This document shows positions 9,801 through 18,175 of a stretch of 64,000 nt of DNA, in pieces. The notes below the pieces were generated by a model. That model saw nothing but the letters and a program-made list of their open reading frames with translations, had not been told where the DNA came from and made no database searches. Both the position numbers and the translations under genes were made by a program. Positions within the stretch are counted from its first letter, which is position 1, and the number at the start of each line of letters is the position of its first letter. This DNA is from Roseivirga sp. (GTDB taxonomy: Bacteria; Bacteroidota; Bacteroidia; Cytophagales; Cyclobacteriaceae), in assembly GCA_029262895.1 (NCBI GenBank), contig JAJCYM010000057.1, positions 19,713-83,712 of the forward strand. Reading direction: 5' to 3'.

Positions 9801-10422
9801 GTTTAAACCTTGGATAACCGACCATAAATTGCCGAATTCCATTACCCAAAAGAAAATTTTCCACCGGATAAAAGATTTCATAACCTGTATAGCTATTGTT
9901 GATTTGTAGTGTGAATGGCTCCTTTTCAACAATGGTATTTCTTTTTTGTAAGAATTCTGCCTGATAGAAATTAGGAATTTCTATGTCTTTTTTCCGGTAA
10001 TGGTCACCGAGGATGTACTTTTTAAATCTCTCGAACTGTCTCTGCCATTTTTTGTCTTCTTTATCCTCTACTTGAGCAAATATGGGTGGGGGAGGTTTTT
10101 CCTCCAAAATTACTGAGCCCAAATCAATGTTCTTGGAATCAATGACTAGTCGAAAGGACTTGTAATTATAGCTTACATGGGATATGATCAAATCATAAAT
10201 GCCCGGTTTTAAATTTGAGATTGTAAAATTACCATTCTCATCAGTCATGGTTCCAATGGTACTTCCAGAAAGATAGACATTGCAAGCCGGAATCGTTTCT
10301 CTGGACCCCTCCATCAGAACAATCCCTTTGACAGAGTAGGTCTGGGCAGCCAGATTTCCAGCAAGGAAAAGGAGGATTGTAGTAAGGGCTATGTTTCTGG
10401 ATATCTTAATAAAATGATTCAT
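6892..10422 (-). CDS. Two-module secreted protein: CarboxypepD_reg + MG/TonB-plug, array member L2
   Basis: 1176 residues. The signal peptide (MNHFIKISRNIALTTILLFL...AAQ) is followed by a carboxypeptidase-regulatory-like beta-sandwich (about 25-105; SVKGIVLMEGSRETIPACNV ... GTMTDENGNFTIS). Next comes a 270-residue middle region (FERFKKYILGDHYRKKDIEI..) of a type I know only from uncharacterised Bacteroidota proteins. After that is a full copy of the S-type module: MG2 signature YIHTDRKYYAPGETIWFQAY near 405, a plug-like part (LDEVVVEGSKF ... GSAGEGGALAFYTK) and a terminal beta domain ending YQIKKSQ. So the gene is an S-type protein fused behind another secreted protein. No barrel follows the plug. 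It sits immediately downstream of a thioesterase remnant, just as L1 sits downstream of the intact thioesterase. Confidence 0.85.
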   Translation of the reverse strand: MNHFIKISRNIALTTILLFLAGNLAAQTYSVKGIVLMEGSRETIPACNVYLSGSTIGTMTDENGNFTISNLKPGIYDLIISHVSYNYKSFRLVIDSKNIDLGSVILEEKPPPPIFAQVEDKEDKKWQRQFERFKKYILGDHYRKKDIEIPNFYQAEFLQKRNTIVEKEPFTLQINNSYTGYEIFYPVENFLLGNGIRQFMVGYPRFKPMESDDPDEGQKWITNRRKSYEGSLRHFFKSLLSGSLKQELFESELTQQDPLERNDRPYVGFLSSGAIQKKAVTPLKIEDTGDDRIKKIIFEDFLKVRYLRESMANGQGQLTYLKANKGFVLVYTNGLLVDPRSITAYGYLSTEGLYEMLPFDFEYESDGLRANQITPPTDGINLGLFQPSLNTYTANFPQEKTYIHTDRKYYAPGETIWFQAYISAGRFNEPSLLSNNIYVELFSSEKSLIDKKLVRVDGGFGNGAFTLSDSLQAGSYVLRAYTNWMRNFDNAFFFEKELVVIGDDNSDDDPINVINQDIDLQFFPEGGNLVVGVPSKVAFKAIDTSGRGVTITGAVYDNEGLEVAQMAVQHEGMGLFEFTPQAGKTYTARLEQQGLRIELPKALDQGFVIGINNNLTDDLVVVFKSNEATWNKANLSAVIHTKGVISRAFEVDLSKNVNITRVPKKDIPTGISHITLFDNWGNAVAERLAFINNASSINLKLSIDKPVYGSREMVSAKIKVTDEEGRPVPGVFSMSAIDLGQTIDRQQANTIYSELLLASDLKGYVQDPMYYFDPNNQMANVHLDLLMMTHGWSRFEWNNVLWKNYPNVDHVVEKGISLEGKLKNLSGKKEEIGKVTFLNKSSQPPTFLVTETTEDGSFRFDTLSIYEDHEIIIQGVNKKDKPHVVFELDTAFSLKEPPTSFKSVLQRTSFRDMEVFAQKKDYRDLIDQTYNFDSTATTQLDEVVVEGSKFKADESVLRSQVYGRGDGVVDFSNLNAAVQASSSPLEAIIGKIPGVTVVRERGQIVMVNIRNRRSIMGSRLIPALLLLDDIPTEIDFLLSIPASHIDRMVTYKGISSSAMFGSAGEGGALAFYTKTDVDPVEIERPGIYITRLKNSYSQPREFYAPKYNVKKPEHLKPDSRIVLHWQPMIILDENGEAEIQFWNSDEDTEVLIDLQGLSAYGNPFFATRTYQIKKSQ

Positions 10423-10612
10423 TTATTCAAGTTTATGCTGTATAATCTGCCAATTTCTTTCAGACTCTAACAGAGTTGAAACGTTTACATTTCTGCTCAT
10501 AATTGAAAGTGCTAAAGGTAGTCTTTGCCCTTACAACTTCTTTTCCAGAGGCTAGTTGTCGAAGTGAATAAACCAACTCGAGACTGTACCTGGTAATTTT
10601 CCCAACAGCCAT
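10423..10612 (-). pseudogene. Remnant of a second thioesterase gene (3' part only)
   Basis: On the minus strand this stretch is homologous to the last ~55 codons of the thioesterase gene at 14877-15314. It encodes YSLELVYSLRQLASGKEVVR against YSFDLFYSLRQLASEKEIAR, then TTFSTFNYEQK against TTIVTFDYEQK. A frameshift after EQK makes the remnant stop early. The former C-terminus (LADRTT in the intact copy) is still recognisable as non-coding sequence around 10441-10460 (atctgccaatttcttt against atctgccagtttctt). Its position directly upstream of L2 mirrors the intact gene's position upstream of L1, so gene order was duplicated as a block. Confidence 0.8.
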
Positions 10613-11134
10613 CCCCTCATTGTCATATCTTATCCCAGATATATCAACCCCCTTACCTGAAGCATCAATGGCTTTCAAGGCCACTCCCAGGACCAGATTG
10701 CCGCCTTCAAAGAAAAAGGCCTTGTCGAAATTCCTCATCCAGTTGGTATAGGCACGCAGCACATAGCTGCCAGATTGCAATGAATCGGGCAAGTCAAAAG
10801 ATCCGTTTCCAAACTCGCCATCTGCCCTCACCAGTTTATGGTCTATAAGCAGTTTTTCAGAAGAGTAGAGCTCTACATAGATGTTGTTGCTCAAAGGAGA
10901 AGGCTCGTTGTATCTTCCAGTAGAGAGGTAGGCCTGAAACCATATGATTTCCTCTGGGGCGTAATATTTCCTATCAGTGTGGATATAGGTCTTTTCCTGA
11001 GGGAAGGTGGGACTATAACCCTCCAATTGTGATCCCAGCCTTTCGAAAAATCGGTTTGATTGAACGAGTGCGATAGAATGGCAGAAGCAAATCGAAATTA
11101 GGAACATTAGGATTTTGGCCAATCTATGTATCAT
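10460..11134 (-). pseudogene. Chimeric remnant: MG/plug gene 5' end fused to thioesterase 3' end (S1)
   Basis: An open frame of 224 codons from the family-conserved ATG at 11134. Residues 1 to about 143 match the N-termini of S2/S3 (signal peptide, YIHTDRKYYAP, YVLRAYTNWMRNFDKAFFFE). A first internal deletion then joins FFFE to GGNLV, skipping ~45 residues present in S3. A second shortens VPSKVAFKAID to VALKAID. After IRYDNEGMAV the frame runs into the C-terminal ~50 residues of a thioesterase. The core motif is damaged (YAPEEIIWF for YAPGETIWF). About 600 residues including the plug are gone. All deletions are in frame, so a product could still be made and exported, but its parts are incomplete and I call it a pseudogene. 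Confidence 0.8.
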
Positions 11135-11333
11135 ATCAAATTTTTTCAAGAGAGGGTTAATATGTTGTTGGGTTTGGAAGAATAACAATTTAGGCAATCA
11201 ATGACCTTATTTTTATTCGATAATTGCCCTCAAGTTGAACGGATATGCCTACTACTGTTTTCTCTAACACTGACCATCGTTTCTTAAACTGGGATTTTTA
11301 AGATCGATTATAATGATGGCTTTGAAACGGCTA
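11135..11333 (-). repeat. Conserved inter-paralogue spacer, copy C
   Basis: Same element as spacer A, between the L1 stop and the S1 remnant start, nearly identical over its length (caatgaccttatttttattc; agttgaacggatatgcctac; ttctctaacactgaccatcg). The S1 remnant's 5' region is closer to S3 than to S2, so spacer plus 5' gene end moved as one unit. Confidence 0.8.
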
Positions 11334-14300
11334 TTAATTCTTTTTGATCTCGTAGATTTTTGTTGCGAAAAAGGGATTTCCATAGGCCGAGAGCCCCTGC
11401 AAGTCAATAAGAACTTCTGTGTCCACATCAGAATTCCAGAATTTAATTTCCGCCTCCCCGCTTTCGTCAAGAATAATCATGGGCTGCCAGTGTAGCACAA
11501 TGCGGCTGTCAGGTTTGATATGTTCGGGTTTCTGCACATTGTATTTGGGCGCATAAAATTCCCTGGGCTGGTGATAACTGTTTTTTAAGCGAGTTATGTA
11601 GATACCTGGCCTCTCAATCTCTACAGGACCAATATCTGTTTTCGTATAAAATGCTAATGCACCACCTTCTCCTGCTGACCCGAACATTGCTGAGGAGGAA
11701 ATGCCCTTGTACGTTACCATCCGGTCAATATGTGATGCTGGAATGGATAGTAGAAAGTCAATTTCAGTAGGAATATCATCCAATAGAAGTAATGCAGGTA
11801 TCAGGCCACCTCTAATACTTCGTCTATTTCTAATGTTCACCATGGTAATCTGGCCCCGGTCTCGAAGAATCCTTACTCCAGGGAGTTTGCCAATGATGGC
11901 TTCTAAAGGAGAGGAACTTGCATTCACAGCGTCACTTAGGAGCGAAAAATCCACTACTCCATCCCCCCTTCCATAAATCGGGCTTTTCAATACAGCTTCA
12001 TCGGCTTTGAATTTGCTGCCTTCTACCACCACATCATCAAGCTCCGTTATAGCTGTGCTATCGAAGTTGTAAGTTTGGTCGATAAGGTCACGATAGTCTT
12101 TTTTCTCGGCAAATATTTTCGTGTCTCCCGCTCCGGTCTTTTGGATCACGGATTTAAAGTCGCTCAAAAGTTCCTTTACAATGAAGGCTGTGTTCAGTTC
12201 GAATGTCACATTGGGTCTGCCTTTTTTATTGACTCCCTGAACCACAATTTCCTGGTCTTCAAAGATGCTTAGCGTATCGAATCTGAAAGAACCGTCAGAG
12301 GCTGTGTTCGTCTCCAAAAAAGTAGGGGGGATCACAGACTTGTTCAGAAGTGTGACGGTGCCCGTTTCCTTTTTCTTCCCGGAAAGTGTTCTGAGCTTAC
12401 CTCTCAGACTAATGCTCTGTTCCACAAAGTGCTGAGTATCAGGATATTTTTGTTGGAGCACATTGTCCCATACAAACCTTGTCCACCCATGGGTCATCAT
12501 TAAAAGATCCAGGTGTCTACTGGCTTCCGGGTTGCTTGTATCAAAATAGTACATCGGATTATGGACATAGCCCTTTAGGTCAGAGGTAAGCAGTAGTTCT
12601 GAATAGATGGTGTTTGCCGGTTGCCGATCCGCGGTTTGTCCCAGGTCTATGGCGCTCAGTGAAAACACGCCAGCCACTGGTTTACCCTCCTCATCGGTCA
12701 CCTTAATTTTGGCACTAACCATTTCTCTGGACTTATAGTCAGGCTTGTCAATACTGAATTCCAGGTTGCCATAACCTGGATTGTTGATAAAGGCCAATCT
12801 TTCAGCCACTGCATTGCCCGATTTATCGAATAAGGTAATGTGTGAAATACCGGTAGGTATGTCCTTCTTTGGAATCCTTGTAATGGTCACGTTTTTAGAA
12901 AGATCCACTTTAAATGCACGGGAGATAACTCCTCGGGTATGTACCACCGCACTAAGGTTGCCTTTGTTTGGTGTGGCATCATTCGATCTGAAGACCAAGA
13001 CGATGTCATCCGGCAAATTATTGTTGACGGTTATCACAAAACCCTTGGCAAGAGCCTTCGGTAACTCAACTGTCGTATTCTGCCCCCCTAACCTGGTAGA
13101 GTAAACCTTTCCCTCTTGAGGAGTAAACTCAAAAAGACCCATGCCATCGTGCTGTACAGCCAATTGGGCAATCTCTAGGCCATCATTATCATAGACGGTT
13201 CCAGAGACAGGAACTCCCTTCCCAGAGGCATCTATAGCCTTAAAAGCAACCTGATTAGGAACTCCTTGAACCAAATTTCCACCCTCAGGAAAGAACTGTA
13301 GATCAATGTCATTTGCAGTAGTGCTTACAGGAGTTATAGCAGGGTCATTGGCAATCACGATGAGTTCCTTTTCAAAGAAAAAGGCCTTATTGAAATTTCT
13401 CATCCAATTGGTATAGGCACGCAGTACATAACTGCCAGATTGCAATGAATCAGACAAGTTAAAGGCTCCGTTTCCGAACCCACCATCTGCTCGCACTAGT
13501 TTTTGGTCGATAAGCCGTTTTTCAGAAGAATAGAGTTCAACATAGATGTTATTGCTCAAAGGGGAGGGCTCGTTGAATTTCCCAGCAGAGAGGTAGGCCT
13601 GGAACCACACGGTTTCTCCTGGGGCATAGTATTTCCTGTCTGTATGGATATAGGTCTTTTCCTGTGGGAGAGCTTCCGTATACGCGCTAAGACTCGGGTG
13701 AAATACATCCAAGCCGATCTGGTCTTTTGGTTGTTTAATTTGACTGTTCCCAGATGGATCAATGTCATATTCAAAGTCAAAAGGAAGCATTTCATACAAT
13801 CCTTCAGTGGAGAGATATCCGTAGGCGGTTATAGACATTGGATCCACCAAAAGGCCATTGGTGTAAACAAACACAAAACCCTTGTTAGCTTTTAAATAGG
13901 TCAATTGGCCTTGGCCATTTGCCATGGATTCTTTCAAGTATCTGACTTTGAGAAAGTCCTTAAATACTATTTTTTTGATCCTATCATCGCTGGTGTCCTC
14001 GATTTTCAGAGAGCCTGTTGCCCCATTTTGAACTGCTCCTGAAATCGAAACCGCAGCATTTGGTTTGTTATTTCGGTTGAGAGGGTCTTGATCAGTTAGT
14101 TCGGATTCAAAAAATTCTTGTTCAAGCGATCCTGAAAGTAATGACTTAAAGAAATGCCTCAGTGATCCTTCATAAGATTTCCCCCTGTTCGCTTCCCATT
14201 TTTGTACCTCATCAGGATCATCTGACTCCATTGACTTAAACCTGGGATAACCAACCATAAATTGCTGAATTCCATTACCCAAAAGAAAATCTTGAACAGG

Positions 14301-14840
14301 ATAAAAAATTTCATAACCTGTATAGTTATTGTTGATTTGTAGTGTGAAAGTCTCCTTTTTGACCAGGGCATTTCCCGCTCGCTTGAATTCTGCCTCATAG
14401 GCATTGGGGATTTCTATATCTTTTTTCCTAAAGTGGTCACCTAGGATGTATTTTTTAAATCTCTCGAACTGCCTCTGCCACTTCCTGTCTACTTTATCCT
14501 GTACTTCTGTAAATGTGGTTTGGATAGGTTTTTCCTTCAAAAACACCGAGCCAAGATCAATATCTTTAGAAGTGATATTAATGGCAACGGACTTGAAATT
14601 ATAGCTGACATGTGACACGATCAAGTCATAAACGCCAGGGTTTAAACCTGAAATGGTAAAATTACCGTTCTCATCGGTCATTGTGCCAATGGTACCTCCC
14701 GAAAGATAAACATTGCAGGCTGGTATCGTTTCTCTGGATTTGCTCTCTCTAACGACACCCTTGACGGAGTACGTCTGCCCAACTATGAGATGGCCAGCTA
14801 GAAAAAAGAGAATCGAGACAAAGCCTATATTCCTAGACAT
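11334..14840 (-). CDS. Two-module secreted protein: CarboxypepD_reg + MG/TonB-plug, array member L1
   Basis: 1168 residues, paralogue of L2 throughout. Signal peptide 1-21 (ends IVGQ); CarboxypepD_reg-like domain about 23-102 (SVKGVVRESKSRETIPACNV, GTMTDENGNFTISGL); middle region 115-375; MG2 signature YIHTDRKYYAPGETVWFQAY from 398; MG-type repeats; plug-like domain about 930-1070 (LDDVVVEGSKF, PLEAIIGKLPGV, LLLDDIPTEIDF, GSAGEGGALAFYTK); terminal beta domain ending YEIKKN. No outer-membrane barrel. It begins 36 bp after the thioesterase stop on the same strand, so the two are probably co-transcribed. Export is supported by the signal peptide; function unknown. Confidence 0.85.
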   Translation of the reverse strand: MSRNIGFVSILFFLAGHLIVGQTYSVKGVVRESKSRETIPACNVYLSGGTIGTMTDENGNFTISGLNPGVYDLIVSHVSYNFKSVAINITSKDIDLGSVFLKEKPIQTTFTEVQDKVDRKWQRQFERFKKYILGDHFRKKDIEIPNAYEAEFKRAGNALVKKETFTLQINNNYTGYEIFYPVQDFLLGNGIQQFMVGYPRFKSMESDDPDEVQKWEANRGKSYEGSLRHFFKSLLSGSLEQEFFESELTDQDPLNRNNKPNAAVSISGAVQNGATGSLKIEDTSDDRIKKIVFKDFLKVRYLKESMANGQGQLTYLKANKGFVFVYTNGLLVDPMSITAYGYLSTEGLYEMLPFDFEYDIDPSGNSQIKQPKDQIGLDVFHPSLSAYTEALPQEKTYIHTDRKYYAPGETVWFQAYLSAGKFNEPSPLSNNIYVELYSSEKRLIDQKLVRADGGFGNGAFNLSDSLQSGSYVLRAYTNWMRNFNKAFFFEKELIVIANDPAITPVSTTANDIDLQFFPEGGNLVQGVPNQVAFKAIDASGKGVPVSGTVYDNDGLEIAQLAVQHDGMGLFEFTPQEGKVYSTRLGGQNTTVELPKALAKGFVITVNNNLPDDIVLVFRSNDATPNKGNLSAVVHTRGVISRAFKVDLSKNVTITRIPKKDIPTGISHITLFDKSGNAVAERLAFINNPGYGNLEFSIDKPDYKSREMVSAKIKVTDEEGKPVAGVFSLSAIDLGQTADRQPANTIYSELLLTSDLKGYVHNPMYYFDTSNPEASRHLDLLMMTHGWTRFVWDNVLQQKYPDTQHFVEQSISLRGKLRTLSGKKKETGTVTLLNKSVIPPTFLETNTASDGSFRFDTLSIFEDQEIVVQGVNKKGRPNVTFELNTAFIVKELLSDFKSVIQKTGAGDTKIFAEKKDYRDLIDQTYNFDSTAITELDDVVVEGSKFKADEAVLKSPIYGRGDGVVDFSLLSDAVNASSSPLEAIIGKLPGVRILRDRGQITMVNIRNRRSIRGGLIPALLLLDDIPTEIDFLLSIPASHIDRMVTYKGISSSAMFGSAGEGGALAFYTKTDIGPVEIERPGIYITRLKNSYHQPREFYAPKYNVQKPEHIKPDSRIVLHWQPMIILDESGEAEIKFWNSDVDTEVLIDLQGLSAYGNPFFATKIYEIKKN

Positions 14841-14876
14841 CCCATAAAGTACTCAAAGTGAGCAGTGTATTCAAGC

Positions 14877-15314
14877 CTAAGTGGTGCGATCTGCCAGTTT
14901 CTTCAGAAGCCTGTCAGGGATAGGACATTTCTTTTTCTGCTCATAGTCAAAGGTGACTATGGTCGTTTTTCCCCTGGCAATTTCTTTCTCGGAGGCCAAT
15001 TGTCTAAGCGAGTAAAACAGGTCGAAGCTGTATTTTGAAATTTCCGTAACTGCTATTTTTATTTGAATTTCATCTCCATGAAAAGCTTCGCTCCTGTAGG
15101 AAACGGCCAGATCAGCCTGAATGGTACCAATGCCCTCAATGGATATCTCATCTGCGTAGCCTAATGACTGAAAGAACTGATACCTGGCCTCGTGGATAAG
15201 GCTTACCATAGCATCGTTGCCCAAATGCCCACCATAATTCAAGTCGGTCACTCTTACTTTGAGCTGAGTTTCGAAAACATAAGATTCGGGGAGGTCGATT
15301 TTGATTCTTGCCAT
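14877..15314 (-). CDS. 4HBT-family acyl-CoA thioesterase
   Basis: A 145-residue hot-dog-fold thioesterase from ATG 15314 (MARIKIDLPESYVFETQLKV); an in-frame ATG seven codons upstream has no homologous residues. The YbgC/FadM-like active-site region is RVTDLNYGGHLGND, with Asp24 the likely catalytic acid, followed by VSLIHEARYQFFQSLGY. It should be cytosolic and hydrolyse acyl-CoA; the chain length cannot be told. It is the first gene of the minus-strand array, and its C-terminal half was copied into the S1 chimera. Its link to the secreted array looks positional rather than functional. Confidence 0.85.
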   Translation of the reverse strand: MARIKIDLPESYVFETQLKVRVTDLNYGGHLGNDAMVSLIHEARYQFFQSLGYADEISIEGIGTIQADLAVSYRSEAFHGDEIQIKIAVTEISKYSFDLFYSLRQLASEKEIARGKTTIVTFDYEQKKKCPIPDRLLKKLADRTT

Positions 15315-15332
15315 AGATACTGCTAAAAGCCT

Positions 15333-15340
15333 CAAAGCTA
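15333..15340 (-). promoter_or_regulatory. -7 box TAGCTTTG upstream of the thioesterase/array operon
   Basis: On the minus strand TAGCTTTG matches the Bacteroidota -7 consensus TAnnTTTG exactly, 18 nt before the ATG, giving a short leader. The -33 region has TTC rather than TTTG at about 19-20 nt further up, so the promoter is only partly supported. Confidence 0.4.
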
Positions 15341-15470
15341 AGACATAATGGCTGAATTTGAAGCTTTTATCCGTTCGAAATCGGACAAAATTTCCGAATT
15401 TTTGATATGGACAACTCTTTGAGGATGCCGGAGCGACAGGGTGAATTGGTAATTAAGAAAATACAGATAA

Positions 15471-18116
15471 ATGGATTTTAAGAACTATACAATCAAATCT
15501 CAGGAAGCTATCCAGAAGGCGGCCGAGGTGGCAGCTGGCAATCAGCAACAAGCCATTGAGCCGGGACATCTGCTGAAAGCTATCCTCTTGTCTGATGAGA
15601 ATGTAATTTCTTTTCTGACCAAGAAATTGAGTGTAAACAAAGTGTCTTTGGAACAGAAGCTGAACGAAATATTGGAAGGCTATCCAAAGGCTAGTGGACA
15701 GCAGCCTTATTTGTCTAACGATGCACATACTGCTTTGACCAAGGCAACTGAATATCTCAAAGAGTTTAAAGATGAGTATGTGGCCATAGAGCACATTGTG
15801 CTTGGCCTCTTAGGGGGTAAAGAAAAGATTGCCGCTTTATTAAAGGAGGTTGGTTTTGGAAAGAAGGAGCTGATTGCGGCCATAAAGGAATTGAGGGGCG
15901 GGAACTCAGTTACTGACCCCAATGCTGAAGCCAAATACCAGTCGCTTGATCGGTATTCCAAAAACCTGAACAACATGGCCAAGGAAGGAAAAATTGATCC
16001 GGTCATAGGACGCGATGAAGAGATCAGGCGCGTACTTCAAATTCTATCTCGAAGAACAAAGAACAACCCGATGCTTATTGGGGAACCGGGTGTAGGTAAA
16101 ACGGCTATTGTTGAAGGTCTTGCACAAAGAATAGTGGATGGCGATGTGCCTGAAAACCTGAAATCAAAAACCATCATTTCCCTGGATATGGGGCTGCTGG
16201 TTGCCGGTGCAAAGTATAAAGGGGAATTCGAAGAAAGATTAAAGGCTGTGATAAAAGAAGTACAGGATTCAGCCGGAGAGATTGTCCTTTTTATTGATGA
16301 AATCCATACCCTGATTGGAGCAGGTGGTGGCGAAGGGGCTATGGATGCTGCAAACCTGTTAAAGCCTGCACTTGCCCGAGGAGAACTGCATGCTGTTGGT
16401 GCCACTACTTTAAAAGAATATCAAAAGCATATTGAAAAGGATAAGGCGCTGGAGCGAAGGTTTCAGACCGTGATTGTTGATGAGCCCGATCAGGATGACG
16501 CCATCTCCATTCTTCGGGGGATCAAAGAAAAGTATGAGGTGCATCATGGTGTACGAATAAAGGATGACGCGGTAATTTCAGCAGTTGAGCTTTCTTCCAG
16601 ATATATATCGGACCGATTCCTGCCAGATAAAGCCATTGATTTGATGGATGAGGCAGCCGCTAAATTGCGCCTCGAAATAGACTCACTTCCGGAAGAACTG
16701 GATGAATTACAGCGCAGGATAATGCAGCTCGAAATTGAGCGCGAGGCCATTAGAAGAGAGAAGAACAAAGACAAGGAGTCTGTGCTTTCCAAAGAAATCG
16801 CTGAACTCTCGGAGACACGAGATAGTCTCAAGGCGCAATGGGAAAATGAGAAGTCCGTGATTACAGGAATTCGACAAGAGAAGGAAAATATTGATCGCTT
16901 CAAACAAGAGGCCGAAAAGGCCGAACGTGAAGGAGACTTGGGCCGGGTTGCTGAAATACGCTACGGCAAAATCACAGAAAGTGAACAGAGGTTGGAAGGA
17001 TTCAAGGAGAAAATGAAAGAGATGCAGGGAGAAAAATCCTTGCTTAAAGAGGAGGTCGACAGTGAGGACATTGCTGAAGTAGTAGCCAAATGGACCGGCA
17101 TTCCGGTCTCCAAGATGATTCAGAGTGAAAGAGAGAAATTGCTTCACCTGGAAGACGAATTAGGTAAACGTGTGGCTGGTCAGAAAGAAGCCATTTCGGC
17201 ACTTTCAGATGCTGTGCGCAGAAGCAGGGCAGGACTTCAGGACCCCAAAAGACCTATAGGCTCTTTTATTTTCCTTGGAACAACCGGAGTGGGAAAGACT
17301 GAGCTTGCGAAGGCATTGGCTGAGTATCTCTTCAATGATGAAAACAATATGGTTCGCATAGATATGTCGGAGTATCAGGAGCGCCATGCGGTGAGTCGTT
17401 TGATCGGAGCTCCTCCCGGATACGTGGGTTATGATGAGGGGGGTCAGCTCACTGAAGCGGTTCGGAGAAAGCCATATTCAGTTGTCTTGCTGGATGAGAT
17501 TGAAAAGGCGCATCCAGACGCTTTCAACGTCTTGTTACAAGTGCTGGATGAAGGTCGATTGACGGATAACAAAGGTCGTGTGGCTAATTTCAAGAATACC
17601 ATCATCATTATGACTACCAATATTGGCTCTCATATGATTCAGGAGAACTTTGAGAAGATCAATGAAGACAATGTCTTTGATGTGATGGATGAAACAAAAC
17701 TTCAGGTGTTTGAAATGCTGAAGAAATCTGTTCGACCAGAGTTTCTAAATCGTATTGATGAAACCATCATGTTTATGCCTTTGAATAAGGAAAACATAAG
17801 GCAAATCGTTGAGATACAATTTGGACTGGTTCAAAAGCAGCTCAAGGAAAATGGTATTGAGATTGAAGCAAGTACCGCAGTATTGGATTACTTGGGAGAG
17901 CTAGGTTTTGATCCTCAGTTTGGAGCAAGGCCGCTTAAAAGGGTTATTCAGAGAAAAGTACTTAATGAACTTTCAAAGAGGATTTTGGCTGATCAAATTC
18001 AGAAGGACGCTGTTGTTAGCATTGAGCTTGACAGCAATCAGGAGATTCAATTCGTGAATATTGATACACCAGCCGACCCTTCTATCGAGGGCGAAACCAA
18101 AACAGCCGATAGCTAG
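15471..18116 (+). CDS. clpB: ATP-dependent chaperone ClpB
   Basis: Hexameric cytosolic disaggregase that rescues aggregated proteins with DnaK. The 881 residues match the family. N-domain 1-150; NBD1 with Walker A GEPGVGKT at 204-211 and Walker [12 protein letters not shown]; coiled-coil M-domain about 410-530 (rich in E/K/R, including [20 protein letters not shown]); NBD2 with Walker A GTTGVGKT at about 603-610, then [20 protein letters not shown] and [13 protein letters not shown]2-small domain with [12 protein letters not shown]. No HrcA-type (CIRCE) operator is visible in the 156 bp upstream. It stands alone between two minus-strand blocks. Confidence 0.97.
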   Translation: MDFKNYTIKSQEAIQKAAEVAAGNQQQAIEPGHLLKAILLSDENVISFLTKKLSVNKVSLEQKLNEILEGYPKASGQQPYLSNDAHTALTKATEYLKEFKDEYVAIEHIVLGLLGGKEKIAALLKEVGFGKKELIAAIKELRGGNSVTDPNAEAKYQSLDRYSKNLNNMAKEGKIDPVIGRDEEIRRVLQILSRRTKNNPMLIGEPGVGKTAIVEGLAQRIVDGDVPENLKSKTIISLDMGLLVAGAKYKGEFEERLKAVIKEVQDSAGEIVLFIDEIHTLIGAGGGEGAMDAANLLKPALARGELHAVGATTLKEYQKHIEKDKALERRFQTVIVDEPDQDDAISILRGIKEKYEVHHGVRIKDDAVISAVELSSRYISDRFLPDKAIDLMDEAAAKLRLEIDSLPEELDELQRRIMQLEIEREAIRREKNKDKESVLSKEIAELSETRDSLKAQWENEKSVITGIRQEKENIDRFKQEAEKAEREGDLGRVAEIRYGKITESEQRLEGFKEKMKEMQGEKSLLKEEVDSEDIAEVVAKWTGIPVSKMIQSEREKLLHLEDELGKRVAGQKEAISALSDAVRRSRAGLQDPKRPIGSFIFLGTTGVGKTELAKALAEYLFNDENNMVRIDMSEYQERHAVSRLIGAPPGYVGYDEGGQLTEAVRRKPYSVVLLDEIEKAHPDAFNVLLQVLDEGRLTDNKGRVANFKNTIIIMTTNIGSHMIQENFEKINEDNVFDVMDETKLQVFEMLKKSVRPEFLNRIDETIMFMPLNKENIRQIVEIQFGLVQKQLKENGIEIEASTAVLDYLGELGFDPQFGARPLKRVIQRKVLNELSKRILADQIQKDAVVSIELDSNQEIQFVNIDTPADPSIEGETKTADS

Positions 18117-18127
18117 GGACAAGATAT

Positions 18128-18175
18128 AAAAATGGGTTGAGGAGTTCTCAAGGGCTTTTCAACCCAAAATTTTTG
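18128..18175. terminator. Bidirectional terminator between clpB and the LytTR gene
   Basis: Arms GGGTTGA (18134-18140) and TCAACCC (18159-18165), with A-rich sequence on the left and AAAATTTTT on the right, so it could end transcripts from both sides. The right arm includes the stop codon of the response regulator. The loop contains a second small GAG/CTC pairing. Confidence 0.5.

Noticed and set aside
10460..11197. Treating the 245-codon frame as a normal gene
   Set aside because: Its N-terminal 21 codons are the duplicated 5' UTR, its MG motif is damaged, two internal segments are missing and its end belongs to another gene family.
15707..17387. Long minus-strand frames inside clpB
   Set aside because: ClpB is complete and conserved on the plus strand; the reverse frames give low-complexity Ser-rich translations.
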